DNA of 22,912 bases from Paramarasmius palmivorus (GCA_037176845.1 JAYKXP010000354.1:1-22912), one strand, 5' to 3'. Positions 8,928 to 20,700 are shown, counted from the first letter of the stretch. Numbers and translations are program-made. The notes: generated by a model from the sequence alone, not told the origin.

Positions 8928-10150
8928 CTGTAGAAGCCCCAAGATCAAGCTAGGCTCCAGTTTCGTCGTACACGAACACATCTCGTACAATTGCAACTTC
9001 CAAGCTCCCAAATTCTCCGAAGCAAGGCTTGCTGGTAGCCTCCTTCGTATGGACTCACCCCGGCATCATTCCCTTTCTCGATTCGCAAAAAGACTTGCGG
9101 CACTATGAAGCTCCTCCGCCTGCGATACATCAAGGAAATTGCTCAAGTTTCTAGCCTTCCAAGCTCAGTTCAATGCAGAACAGCTCGCGAGTTGGGTGCA
9201 AGAACAAACCTAGACTCGGAAACTTGAAAGCAATCTATCAAGCGGCTTGCTGTACCATTCTACATCACTAATCGCTTTTCTAGTCGAAATCAGTCTGATG
9301 AATGGTGAGTGCTTATGCTTATTCGATCATCATCTAACCTGGACTTACGTGTACACTGTAAATCGGCGCGAAGCTAGAAGCAAGACGAAGCTCGACTCGA
9401 AAACAATACATTAAGCAGCCCGTACTACAGACTACATTCCGCTTCATACGCTTCAATACCAGTATTAAGCCATTTAAAAATCCAGTAACTTTAAACTGTT
9501 CCTGCACCGCCAGCACTATCGTCCTTCTTCCAATCCGCCATCTCCATCCTGTCACCCTATACCTGGGGATAGTTCTACTCAAACGGGTGTACCACGACTC
9601 TCTTGAAAACGATCTTATGCTTATCTCTGAGTGAGGTGTCGAGAGCGGTCAGCCTTGAAAATATTGAGGGATGAGAATCTTTTTGTTCTTTGTTTACGTT
9701 TGCATTCGACTGGTAACCGATCAATATAGTTCGCCGACCACACCCGCTGGACACGAAGAGTGCTCGAGGGCTTCACTTGGTTGAGATAACTCGATCAACA
9801 AGAGCGCAAAGGACGTTTTCGACTCATTCAGAGCTGGTGGTATGTCCTTCCGATTCGTGTCCTTTCGAACTAGTGCTGGTTTATCTTCTAGATATTCGCA
9901 ACTCGGAGGGATGTGTAGTAATCAGCCCAGATTCCAGACACGCCTGGAAGTTAAATTGTGTAATGATACACTCCGAGTGTTACATTGAGCAAGTGTGTAC
10001 AATACCGACTATTGTCGCGACCTAAATTCAAGTCTCCTGAACACGTACTATGCCGAGATAAACATCTCCACGACGTTCCAAGACGAATGAAAGAAAATAG
10101 ACAGCAGGACGCGTTCGGTGTTACCGATGCATGTTTTCATTCCATTTCTA
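8928..10150. other. No gene recognised
   Basis: Several frames of 60-80 codons on both strands without recognisable domains. A well-formed minus-strand intron-like segment (9348-9295, GTAAGT...CATCAG) would join a frame ending SFAPIYSVH to a short tail and a TAG. The same DNA also carries a GTGAGT and TCTAAC on the plus strand, so its direction is ambiguous. Confidence 0.35.
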
Positions 10151-10797
10151 TTATGAAATACACAGGTTTGGGCTAGCAAGGTCCGTCTGAAAATGTAGTT
10201 CCTTGATGACTTCGTGATGGGCAAGGTCCCCTAGTATTTCTGCGCTACTCGCACACTCGCGGGAACCCCAAGTATGTTGATGGTATCCGACGTCCGTCAG
10301 CTTTCGTTCCCCGATAAAGTCAAACGACCAAAAGTGTTTCGTAGACGAGAGCCAGCGTATTTCGTCGTCAGAAAGTAAGGGCGGCGGATGAACGAGTAGG
10401 ACCTTGAGGACATTTGCCACGGAATTTGAAGGCGGATGTACTCCCTCGGATTCGAAGTGTGCCAAAAGGGAATTAACCACGGCTACAAGGCATTGGTCAG
10501 TCGCGATGCTGTAGGAAAGTTTAGAGAACTCACAAAATTCTTCCATTTGCTTTGATTCAGACCTGCATCAAAAGCCCAGGACTTGGGTTCTGGTACCGCA
10601 CACTAGCTCTCTCCGGGAAACGAGGTAGTAACCCAAAGACATGCCATGGCATTGTGCTCAAAGTAATCATGAACCTATGAATCTGATGCTGAACTTCAGC
10701 CCTCAATGCCGATGAAATATCAAGGCTGAATACATACCATACTAACGTTTGGGTTTCCACCATAGCGTTTAGGAATGTTGACCGCCTTTCGGAACAT
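10151..10797 (-). CDS. Candidate spliced coding region, hypothetical
   Basis: Function unknown. Exon 10797-10738 (ATG, 20 codons) joins across a 49-nt intron (10737-10689, GTATGT...TTCAG) in phase to 10688-10557 (TGA). Downstream, the 131-codon frame 10546-10151 contains an almost ideal intron at 10533-10483 (GTGAGT, CTGAC, TTGTAG; 51 nt), removal of which keeps the frame open. A single model spanning both blocks would need one more splice that I could not place (an acceptor at the ATGCAG ending about 10563 is possible). The larger block is rich in acidic and aromatic residues (LSDDEIRWL, FWSFDFIGERKL). The reading also stays open upstream of 10797 apart from one TAA, so the 5' end is uncertain. 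It could be two small genes or a decaying one. Confidence 0.33.
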
Positions 10798-13724
10798 ATA
10801 CCGCTCATCCCATTAGTTTGTATATTGCGCGGTGCGATTGGGCAATGTGTATGTGACTTCTTCATCGACCAGGGTTCCCACTAATCCTACTCGGACCGCG
10901 GATGATAGCTCGGGTAGACAGGGTTTTTTCGTCGTCATACGTTCGAAATGATAGCGAAGATGGATTGTGGATTTCCGAAAGGGCCAAACACGCTAGAATA
11001 TTCGTGAGATAGAATCCGACGGAACGGTCCTAATCGTGAGGCATCAGTTTTCAGATCCACTCAAACTGGTAACTGGCCAACGGTTTATGCACTTTGTTAG
11101 TAACGTTTAGCTGGAGCCGAAGAGCTTAATACGTACGACTTCGTTGGATCTGCTCCCTGGGCTCCTAATGACTGTGGGATAGCGTCTAGTCAGCGACGGA
11201 GTTGCGCCATGATGACGATGCCCACCTGATAGGCGGAATGTGTATAGATGTGCTGGTAGTTTGTGGTTGTGGGTGAGGAAGAAAGGAACCAGCTGTACAA
11301 CCACAAGTAAGCCAGATACTCTCTCGAAGCCTTTGTATGGATCGCACCCTCGAGAACGTCAGTGCAGGCTTATTGTTTGAAGGCTGAGCTGCACTTGGGG
11401 GCTCTACGAACAAGTTGAGATGAGCTGGCTCGTTTTGTTAGTTGTCGATACTAAGTAGAAACGCCCGGAATCACTGTCTAAACGCCTGGATTAACCACAA
11501 AGTTAGATATTGTTCTTCTAGGATTGGATGAATTGACCTTGGTTTTCCGGTGTATGAGACGTATTAGAATTGCCCATCTCCAACTGAGAGGTAAGAGATA
11601 CTAATGATACGGGGCGCAACTACCTCTCCATTACTTTGACTCTGTGTCTCTCGGCCAGTCGCCCTAGCTCCTTACACCATCCATCCATATACTGACAAGA
11701 AAAACTGTTAGTATACTGCTAGTTGTCCAAATTCAAATGTACATCATCATACCCACGATTATTCTTGCTTTTCCTCTCGACACGCGCAATAGAAATCAGT
11801 TCTGGTAAAACTGTCATGTTCGTGAAATCTCCGCGCTTGATAGAAAGAAATGGAAGATCCCTGTTAGGGCCCTACAGGTTTGACGACGACCAGATGAAAA
11901 GAGTACTTCCGAATGACCGTTGCGGAGGGCAAATGATGCTAGAAAGAACGGGCTGAACTTTGACATTGTGGAGAGTTTAAGAAAGGCACCAACAAGATGC
12001 GTGCATGCCCAGGGCATGATTCGGGTTAGGGTCACGCTGTCGCGAATCATCTCCTCTCACCTCCAGCTCGCAACCATCAAGCTTTTTCTGGATTATCATT
12101 GTCTCTATAGGTCTCATAGTGCATCATGCTGCAGGCATGGACAGTCACAGACGGAATGGCTACACCGTGACCCAACTGTACAAGCCCTCGATTCCGCATA
12201 CCCACTTACGCCACTACCGATGAGGAACCCTTCTGTCTAACTACATCCGACACGTTCCTCTGCCTCCCTTAACCTTGACTTTTTTACTAGCTTCTTGTTC
12301 ACGATCACTCGGATTGACTAAGTGGTACGATTTTACATTGGCCGATGAATAATAACGGTTTTGCTACAAACAGACACGCTGATATTCTTCCTCCTCCTGT
12401 TGGCAACAAGAAAACCTGTTGATTTCCGGATCATTGAGCTAGCTTTTGAACGCGACTTTTCATTGTATTCCGTGCGTCGCTTTCTGCATCTCGGCGTCTC
12501 TCGTACTAATCGATACCTAGTGTCTTGGACAACAAGAACCGCGGCAAACCTCTATGCAAGTCATTATCCAAGCTGAGGAGATATAGGAGGTTGGACAGGT
12601 TGATCCTGTCAGTGCCGCTTCGGTCATTCCACCTGCCGTCTAATCAGTCTCGTTTTCTATACGATAGACTTCCCCAGTATCAGCGCACTTGACAATCAAG
12701 CGGTCGAATAAACACCCGTATACTTCAATCTACGCCCTCTCATAACTCACCGCGGAGTTCGAGGTACTTTTGAAGGAAACACAATTCACGCACTGGGTGC
12801 GTTCCCCTTCTGTCTTCGAAACACCTCTTTCGTTGTTGTCGCGTCTTCCTCTACACAGTGCCGGAAACCGCTCTATGATGAGCCAGAACAGCCAGGCATA
12901 CCGTGGCCCGCTACCAATACATTCATATCTCTTTTATAGTCGTGCAAAATCCTTAACCTAAAATCACCTCTTCTCTTTCCACTTTTACTCATATCTATCC
13001 TTTCTAGGCCTCTAACGCACAACTAAAAGCCCTTCATGACCTGCAGTAGCCGACACCTCAAGCAAGTTCGTACTCGCAGTAGACCATTGCAGGATTTGAG
13101 AATCTCGTTACGCGGAGAGGATGACTTCTCAAGTTTTGTGTTTCATTATCACATTGTCTATTCGCCATTTCTGTGTTCGCGTGTGCTACATACTACATGC
13201 TACAACTACAATGAGAGTTCATTTCCTTTCGTTTTTCCCACAATCATTTGGCGTATACAACAAACAACTTGAAGGTCCCGCTAGACCGGCTTCATAGTTC
13301 GCGAGGCGATGTTGCGGTCGGTGCCTATTGGAAAACAAAACAATCGCGCTGATGATTATGTTCGCCTTTTGGACGGTCATCTACATCGTAACGTGTGCAG
13401 TATGGTGGAGAGCCACTCTCCCTTGACGGGAGCCAAATTTGGTCGCGAAGTGACGCTGACCGCCGGGCGCGGCGTGCCACACTTGAGGATGGATGACTTG
13501 GACAGGCCCATCTTAGAGTCACTGTCCCGGTGCTGAGGGTTGCTGGGGATCACGGTACGGTCCACTCTCCAACATTTCCTCATATAGTGACTAATATGGC
13601 TCGACGAAGAGGGGTTGGGTGTAAAATGTCGGAATGTTTAAGCTATGGCTGTCCTTCAAACTCCAGACAGTAATTTGTTGGCTCAGTCGGATGATGTAGA
13701 TTTACTTCGTACAGTCGCATGTAT
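10798..13724. other. About 2.9 kb with no recognised gene
   Basis: Short overlapping frames only. The longest protein-like ones are 13309-13536 (plus, ATG, 75 codons, ending SLSRC), 13036-13272 (plus) and 11186-11413 (minus); none has splice support or a recognisable domain. A small hairpin GACAGG/CCTGTC with a TTGAT loop sits at 12594-12610. The right end adjoins the NLR pseudogene and may hold the decayed 3' end of that copy, which cannot be compared because the intact gene leaves the window. Confidence 0.4.
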
Positions 13725-16265
13725 TGCCCTGGCCAACGGCATCGACAAGCCAAAAAGAGCCTTTCGACCATTCTGAGGTCAAGGTCCAATACTGCCCAGC
13801 CATTCTTTAAAAAACCCCGCAAAACAAAAATTAGGTCTTCCTCCTAAAATTCAAGAACCTTTATTAGGATGACGTCTGGCTCAACAAGTAGCCACTTACC
13901 AGGACATCCTCTGGAACTCTTACCTGGTAGTTATAGATTGATCAGAAACTCCAAGCTTCTGTATTACACTAGCCCAGTACATAGAACGTATAATCTAGTA
14001 ATACTTAGCCGTCGATATCTATGTCTGACCAGACCTGGGGGTCCGAGATATTGAGTGCCCTACATTTATCACTCCGGAAGGCACGGCATTGTCCCCTTGT
14101 GACGCGCACGACAGTACGGTATTACACCTGCAAGTATTATGTCTCTTGGCACAACGAGAATGTTGCTCAGAGGAGATGAGGGTGCTCCCTGCATGCAATA
14201 AAATTGAATGAGGCCGGATCACAATTTGAAAGCTGGGAAGGCATCTGGAGTCTTTGAAACATTGCATCTTCGTAAGATCGTGCACTGATTCCCCTGGACC
14301 TAGTAGCCATTGTTCAGTGCTGAAGATACCTTTTGAACATACTCGAGCTCCAGAATAGATCATATGAACACGGCCCAAGTGCAAATGCTCCTCCGTCATT
14401 GTTATACACAACTTCCCCCGCAAGACACAAAGCGTCTATCCGGAATCTCCCAGAGCCTGCTTACCGTACAGTTTATTGAGACTATGCTCGACATTAACTT
14501 ATGAGTGAATAGACAACCGTTGCCCATTCAATAACACCAACCCAGTCTAAGGGTAAACCTGCATCGAGCTCTACGGAGATGGCTACGATGACATGGGATC
14601 CGTGTTCTCCAGCTCTCGTAGTTAAATCTTTCACTTGGCGAGATATACTTTTGAGCAGTGTAGTACCACACGACTGGAAGGCAAAAATCGAACAAACCAA
14701 TTTGCACTCTGGAGTTCATGAGCCCACGGGATTTGGCCATATTGAAGGGCTGTGAGTAATATAGGGGGATATGATGGGTATTAAATGCTACAAGCGTGCG
14801 AAGTATGCTTTGTTCTACAAATTCACAAGTATTCCGACTCTGAGACAAGTCAGGAGCGTGAAAATGCCCACATTCGATTGAGGTCTGCTAAAACTACCGG
14901 AAAGTGGCATGACGAAGATATGGTCCCTGTTCCTGATTGATAAACCATCCGGAATCCGCAGAACGGAATGTAATCGGATAAGAGGTGAAAAACCTCGAGA
15001 AACATGGAAAGATCAAGAGATCAGCGCGAGCGTTTCAAATATCGCCACTGTTTAAACGTGCGCTTGGTTCGATTTATTGGAGGTACTCTCATAAGCGTTG
15101 AGTTGATCAAAGTTATGGTGGGGAGTTACCTAGCACGCGTAACAATGCTGCACCTTGTCCCATATTTTGAGACAAACGACAAAACCAGGTGGACAAACAT
15201 GTCTAATGGAATTAAAGGAGATTCGTCCTTGCACAACGTGGATACGCCAGAATGTATCTAACGATCCTAGCGGGGGTTCATCGTCAACGCAGAGTATTTG
15301 ATGCAGTGGGTCTAGCGAAGATGAACTGTCCCAGGCAGCTCTCGCACCGACTTCCCTAACTACAATCCTCTCCAGGCCATGTCGACTTTCCTGCCCTAGT
15401 GCGAGGTGATACTTCGTTCGGAGAGTGCGAAATTGTCACGAGAATCGACGGATATCACGATTGACAACTGTCCAATTAGTTGAACATCGAAGACTTCTAA
15501 GTGCCCGATAAAACCAAGTGGATTAAAGCCATGACAATGATCTGGGGCTCGGACTACTACAGAGAGGATTAATCCAGTAAAAAAGAAGGCTTTGAAAAAT
15601 AAAATGGAAAAGAGATCAATGCTTGAACGATAGCCTAGAACCCGGCACTGTCAGGTCTGTTTATGCTTCAGCGAGACCGCAATGACAATAAGTTGTAGGC
15701 GAGGACCCTTGCTCTTTTGTGGCTTACAGTGTGACAGGATTCAAGATAACTCGATCCCAAACAGTTGTTAACTTGGTTCTCCAAGAAAATGGAAGAAGTT
15801 GGGACGGAACGGATTGTATACGATATAGCGTGTACAAGGGTGGTGCGGAAAGGTGTTCCTGGTTTGCTAGAACGTACCCGATACTAGCTGCGAGGGAGGG
15901 CCGTATCTTGTCCCAGACTCGAATCGCTTCGGGGAAGAAGAACTGCTGCACCATGATTTTGCCGCTTCTGGCGTACTTTCACTCAGATGCTGTGCAACGC
16001 TGCTTTCGACGCCTGCTGAGCCGTGAGCCAAAGGCCAGTTGGCCCTGGACCATCCTCTATCCGGCTCGATAACTTCTCAAGGATCTGAAGCGCGATTCCT
16101 ATCATGACAATTTGGAAGGAGGAATCGCTGTCTGAACGTAAAGCACGCATTCGTGGGGCAGCATTCCTGCGCTACGACCGTAAGGCTTCTGCCTGCTGTC
16201 AACCATCATTCATCAATTCCAATGACTGCTCACTTTTCGTCACAAGATTTCGGCCTAAGCCCCCT
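13725..16265 (-). pseudogene. Decayed paralogue of the NLR gene at 1-2729
   Basis: Collinear and in the same orientation as the intact NLR gene. The 20-base match GCGGGGGTTCATCGTCAACG is at 1610-1629 and 15270-15289. Position 171 matches 13741 and 2470 matches 16155, with offsets drifting by small indels along the length. Further matching blocks are 230-340 with 13800-13930, 845-940 with 14505-14600, and 2290-2560 with 15975-16235. No frame is open for long. The Walker A site (about 16010) has lost bases, and the Walker B aspartates (about 15680) are changed. The intron donor GTGAGC near 16235 is still readable. Changes are of all types plus many 1-nt indels, not a C-to-T bias, so this looks like neutral decay of a former duplicate rather than RIP. 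The 5' end stops where the retroelement begins. Confidence 0.85.
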
Positions 16266-16289
16266 GTGATATACTTTATCTGTGCATAA

Positions 16290-16700
16290 TCATTATCGTA
16301 TCATCTCTAGATTAGATTATCTATGGACTCATTCTAGATATACCAGAAGGTTCTATGGCTAGAACATCCTAGAAATGTTCTAGCAAACTCTACACATTAG
16401 ATATTACCTTTACTCATTAGATATTAACGCTTATGTCTCGTATTACACAGAATATGCTAGGTTCATTACTCAATTCTAACTTGGCAATTACTCAGAATAA
16501 ACGCATGGCTATTGTTACGCTTTAGTAAAAGTCATCACCGATTGCCTAAGCATTGCAGGTGTAGCATAACAATACATAAATAGTATCCACATGTATATAA
16601 GGAGCTAGTCTAGAGTCCTAAAGAAACATCAGACTCAATAAACATCTGTGCTTCTATAGCAACAACATCTCTTTTCTAAACACCTACTAATCTCCAACAC
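16290..16700 (+). repeat. Probable 5' LTR (boundaries approximate)
   Basis: AT-rich segment with an LTR-like promoter and terminator: TATATAAGG near 16593, AATAAA near 16637, then a C/A/T-rich stretch ending CCAACA at about 16700. TGTT at 16376 would pair with terminal AACA as a 4-bp inverted end, giving a 325-bp LTR; a longer LTR starting near 16290 is also possible. It includes a 10-bp inverted repeat at 16358-16384. No tRNA-type primer-binding site could be recognised immediately after it, and no second LTR copy lies in the window for comparison. Confidence 0.45.
16358..16384. repeat. Perfect 10-bp hairpin in the LTR-like segment
   Basis: GCTAGAACAT (16358-16367) and ATGTTCTAGC (16375-16384) are exact inverted repeats separated by 7 bases. 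The direct repeat ATTAGATATTA occurs twice just downstream (from about 16397). This could be a regulatory or terminal structure of the LTR. Confidence 0.5.
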
Positions 16701-17515
16701 CCTGCAACAACTAACTAGGTAGGAAAAAAATTATTAATTTTGTGATAGTTTAATGAGTCTTGCCATCTTTGCCTGCTTTGTCGGTCCAGAGACACAGGTT
16801 GGCCTTTTGGTTTTGGCAGTCCTGGTCATTTGTTGACATTATGGCTCTGGGGCTTTACTATTCTCTTTGGTTCCGGGGCTCAGACTCTGTTGCCAGCAAG
16901 GAACATTGTCTTTTTACCTTGGGAAGCACCTACAAAACTCAATGATTTATTTGATTGAGAGGGTGGCTTCATTTGAGTGGTCCAAATGCTACCCTCGGTT
17001 GCAAGGACGCCAAGGCGTAAAGGGGTCTACCACTGCTTCATGCAACCAGAAACTGTGTCCATCAGTAATTTAGTTTTTATAACAATGACGATGGCCAGTA
17101 ATGGGGTGAGGAGAGATGTGTAAACACACATCCACAAACCATTTGCTGCGTGAAGGGATCCACGTTGAGAATTCCCCATCCACGACTTCAAATCAAGACT
17201 TTGCGACACAACTGTCCTTTTCCCCTTTTTCCCATTCTTGTACTGATCTGCTGGAATAGAGACATTGTACTTATAGCCACTTCTAGTATGGCCAATATCA
17301 CCAAGTCCAAGTCCATCAAACGCATATCGTTGCCTACTTTAGAAACCAACCGGTTCATTGGGAACTGATTTACCGTATACAGAGATTCGTAAGCGTTTGC
17401 CAATGTTTGGAAAACCTCGGAAGACTAACCTACCACCTCAACCAATCAGACCCACCTGTCATCCGTCCGACACCCTCATTGAACTTATGGATTTTGGAAC
17501 TCCAAGCCCAAGAGC
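16701..17515 (+). other. Retroelement leader, no coding recognised
   Basis: Untranslated leader between the presumed LTR and the gag start, or unidentified inserted DNA. It contains frames of 60-90 codons without recognisable domains and a small GATGTGT/ACACATC hairpin at 17115-17132. At about 815 nt it is long for a gypsy leader, so part may belong to the LTR or another insertion. Confidence 0.3.
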
Positions 17516-17793
17516 ATGTCGACTGAAACTTGCCCTTCTGCTCGTCTCACCAAACAGCTCTCCCTTGCTGAACGCATCTCCCTCCTTCAACCAACTGAAA
17601 GGACGACGAAACAGAGTCCTCCTACTACCCATATGACTCCCTGACCACCACCACCACCTCTCTTCACTTTCGGAAAACCAAGTCCTCAACCGCATCAAGG
17701 AGTAACGTCATATGCTCCACCGGATAAAGTACGGCTTGACCGCTTTCACAAAGCTCAACAAGAGGAGAAGAGGAACATCTGTGGGACATGTCG

Positions 17794-17804
17794 CCCCCCC
17801 CCCC
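17794..17804 (+). repeat. 11-C homopolymer
   Basis: Run of eleven C in the gag remains. The run is a possible cause of a frameshift and also a likely place for sequencing length errors. A similar 11-C run lies at 10-20, inside the NLR frame. Confidence 0.9.
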
Positions 17805-19238
17805 GTCAGGTGCCCAGAGCGGTTCGGAGATGTTCTTTGAGTTGGTGGACATGATTAGAAGAATTGAATGAGTCATTGTGAAGATAAAGTGTCACCTACA
17901 TCACTAACAAACAGTGGAGGAACCTTAAAGGAGCACTAAAGAGTAGATTGGAGGAGTTGTCCCTTTTAGAAGGACTTAGCCACCATATATTAGAAGACAT
18001 TTTGTAAAGAACTTGCGGGTTTGACATTACAATCTCCGACCAAAGTCTAAATACAATTCAATCTTTGGGCTTAATACTGGCAAGTGATTAATTCCCCTCC
18101 AATGGATCAAGACTGCTTTCATCCTAGCTAATATGTTTTGACTAGAAATGGCAAACTTTTCTATAACCAAAAGAAGTCATGACACTACATTGGAGCCGAT
18201 ATTCAGAACTGGGAGGAAATAAAAACACTGGAGTAGCTGGAATGCCAACCACAATTTCCTGTAGAAAGCGCAATCAATAGTCTGTGTATTTAGAAATGCA
18301 CATACCAACACTAAAACATCTAGCAAGTCCAAAAACATATAGATGGACAAATATCAACGACTCACTCATTTTGCCTTGATGGAAGCTTCAGCCACAGTAT
18401 CATGTGAGGGTCAATGCACCTAAGGGTCCAGGTCAAGACTTATCTGACCTGGTTTGCATCAGAGTGAGCTTCTTAAAATTAAAAAGCCCAACTTGACCAG
18501 CTCACGGCGGAAGCGGGATCATGATATAAAGCCTCAAAAGTGCCTGACCCACCATTCCTTCTTCAGTGGGCTGCGATAAGACAGCCTTAGAAAGAACCGG
18601 CTGAAACCAATCGCCCTTTACTGTTCACTACGAACATAAACCAGACAAGCAGATGATCATTATGTAGCACTTACCCCGGCTAAACATCCTCTATCAATGA
18701 TAGAGAAACCACTATATTTCAATGCTCAGAAAAAGAGACTTAGGACATAGGGAAGAGTTTTCAATGAACTCAACAAGATCTAATCAACGTGATGAAAAAG
18801 AAGGCGCTAAAGCTGAATCGACCCCAATTATGTCTAATAAAACTCTGGCAAGCACGGACATCATAAATTCTCAGAACAATAAACGTACTTGCACGACTTG
18901 TTGATTATGAGGATAAAATCCATATTGAACAAACTGCGTGAAGTCATTCCTCGAGTTTGAGAAATTCACTCCTTATGGTACGCGTTGTCTTCACAGCTCC
19001 CAAGTAGGACTTGGGATGCATACTTGGAATTACTGCTTCGAGCAAACAAGGACCTAGCATTCCAGATAAAGCAAAGGGTACGATATTTTGGCAACATCAA
19101 TAGCATGGCAAAACAATACAACATGAATTCCAGATCCAAATGCAATGGTGATCGACACGCGAAAAAGAGCAAAGCATATCAACACAGGCTAATCCCAGGA
19201 AGCAAAGAAGAAATATCTGCCAATATTTGCCAGGAATG

Positions 19239-19240
19239 AA

Positions 19241-19274
<34 letters not shown>

Positions 19275-19380
19275 GGAAAAAAAAATAAAAAAAACAAAAA
19301 AAAAAAAAAAAAAAAAGAAAAAAGAAAAAAAAAAAATAAAAAAAAAAAAAAAAAAAAAGGGAAAAAAAAAAAAAAAAAAA
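19239..19380 (+). repeat. 142-bp A-rich tract inside gag
   Basis: Almost pure A, interrupted by single G/T/C bases and by GGGG and GGG blocks, followed directly by GGG. It separates the C-terminal gag region from the zinc-knuckle remains. It may be an expanded A-tract, the tail of a retroposed sequence, or an assembly or sequencing artefact. Frames read across it on the opposite strand are poly-Phe and not genes. Confidence 0.9.
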
Positions 19381-19929
19381 GGGCTTAAGAGCAAAGTCAC
19401 TTCTCATAAACACATTTTACTTGTTGGGATAAACCTGGAAATGAAGCAAGAAACCTGCCCCAAAGAGTCACTACGTCGACTAGTATTCACTTTGGACAAG
19501 GGAAAAGGATAAACAATAAAAAACCACCAGTCCAAGAACACTTCAAGGCTCGGAAGCTGGATTACTCCACACTATTTGATGATGATGGCCCCAGCGTCCC
19601 CAGGCTGGAACCGTCAATGTCAACACTGCGAGTATCGAGGAGATTGCCGAACCGGACCTTCCGAAACGGGGTAACTGTGGAATTCGATACCACTGGCAGG
19701 GCCTAGTAAACCAACATGGTCAGAAGAAGGCAAATCGGCGCTTCAACGTGGATTTTTCCGAAGGGACTGTAAGGAGATTGTCTGTGATTCTACAGTCAGG
19801 AAATCGTATACTTACTGTCGAACTGAGCATGATACAGTAAAGTATCATTTGGAACTTGTACTCGTAATGTAGCTCGCACAAGAAATTTCATTTAGAAATC
19901 CAGATGACACTTTTGGTATACTGAGTAAA

Positions 19930-20280
19930 AGTTGCAGACCGAGGCTCTTGTTGACTCTGTTCCACAACAAATTTCATCGATAAAACTTTTGTTGAAAGAA
20001 ACCACCTGGTAAACAAATAAATTTGCAACTCCGTATGACGTACATAATGCGGAAAGGAACACCCAACGTTGCATGGCGTATCACTGAGTAATGTTCGTTG
20101 CTTAATCTTCAGATTGGCACCCACAAGACAGTCCATTATCACTTATTGTTACAAACTTAGGAGAAAAGGAGATGATGATGGTATCTATCTATACCAACAA
20201 AACCCAGAAATTGACTGGCAATCAGGAGAATGGGCGTTCACACAGGTGTCCAGAGACATGTGCCACAGGAGTCCGTAATA
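19930..20280 (+). pseudogene. Aspartic protease domain remains
   Basis: The LVDS of the active site is readable at 19947-19958, but the glycine of the D-S/T-G triad is lost by a small frameshift. The adjacent frame then gives TNFIDKTFVERNHLV. The C-terminal hallmark NPEIDWQSGEW is readable near 20200-20232. The domain would process Gag-Pol. It is broken by stops near 20009 and in later segments. Confidence 0.7.
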
Positions 20281-20294
20281 TAAAAGTTGTCGAA

Positions 20295-20700
20295 GCTGGA
20301 GCCGACAGCTCGACGAACTTGAAGATGAAGAGGATTTGCCATGGATACCTTCACAGGTTGAAATAGGATCAGAAGACATGGTAAAACCCTTATATTAATT
20401 GGGTTGATATCAATGACACAATGAACTAGCCAACGAGCAAAATTTATCGCTACCTATGTTTTGAAATGCTAAAGACAAGGAAGAGGTACTTGACGATACA
20501 GACGAGGACACACCATAAAATTGGAAGTCCCATGTACCCCAAATGTTACATGACCATGGTAACGTCTTTTCGAAAAGAAAGTCAGAGCGAATGCCGTAAC
20601 GAAATAAAACCATATATCAACACTATTGACTTTGTGAATGCGCACAGCTGTCCTCGTCCAGCTAAGCTATTCCGCTAACTCCAAAAGAACGGACAACTTT
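20295..20700 (+). pseudogene. Protease-RT linker remains
   Basis: An acidic stretch (LEDEEDLPWIPSQVEIGSED) is readable around 20318-20380, followed by degenerate sequence up to the reverse-transcriptase start. Position and acidic composition match the connecting region between protease and RT in fungal gypsy polyproteins. No intact frame. Confidence 0.45.

Larger units (their letters stand above)
17516..19470 (+). pseudogene. gag remains of the gypsy element
   Basis: Starts ATG at 17516 with a Ser/Thr/Leu-rich N-terminus containing LSLAERIS, typical of mushroom gypsy Gag. It hits TGA at 17642; the following frame continues as a Pro-rich stretch (17645-17760) before shifting again across an 11-C run (17794-17804). 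A helical fragment (LKSRLEELSLLEGLSHHILED) is seen at about 17936-18000. A decayed CCHC zinc knuckle appears around 19416-19462: a CWDKPGNEARNLP-like reading in one frame, with ETCPK in another. A 142-bp A-rich tract interrupts it. Gag would form the capsid and bind RNA; this copy cannot. Confidence 0.6.

Noticed and set aside
9295..9348. Intron-like segment GTAAGT...CATCAG on the minus strand
   Set aside because: The same DNA has donor and branch-like signals on the plus strand, and flanking frames lack ATG starts and recognisable content.
12015..12040. Possible telomere-like GGGTTAGGGT
   Set aside because: Single occurrence, no tandem repeat.
12592..12615. Similarity to the start of eukaryotic 18S rRNA (GGTTGATCCTG.CAGT)
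   Set aside because: About 15 bases match but the sequence diverges at once on both sides; most likely chance or a tiny relic.
13309..13536. 75-codon ATG frame on the plus strand
   Set aside because: Protein-like composition but no splice, promoter or homology support; both strands are open here.
15719..16072. 117-codon plus-strand frame
   Set aside because: Antisense shadow of the NLR pseudogene; the matching region of the live gene is coded on the minus strand.
19097..19413. Long poly-Phe frames on the minus strand
   Set aside because: Direct read-through of the A-rich tract; low-complexity artefacts.
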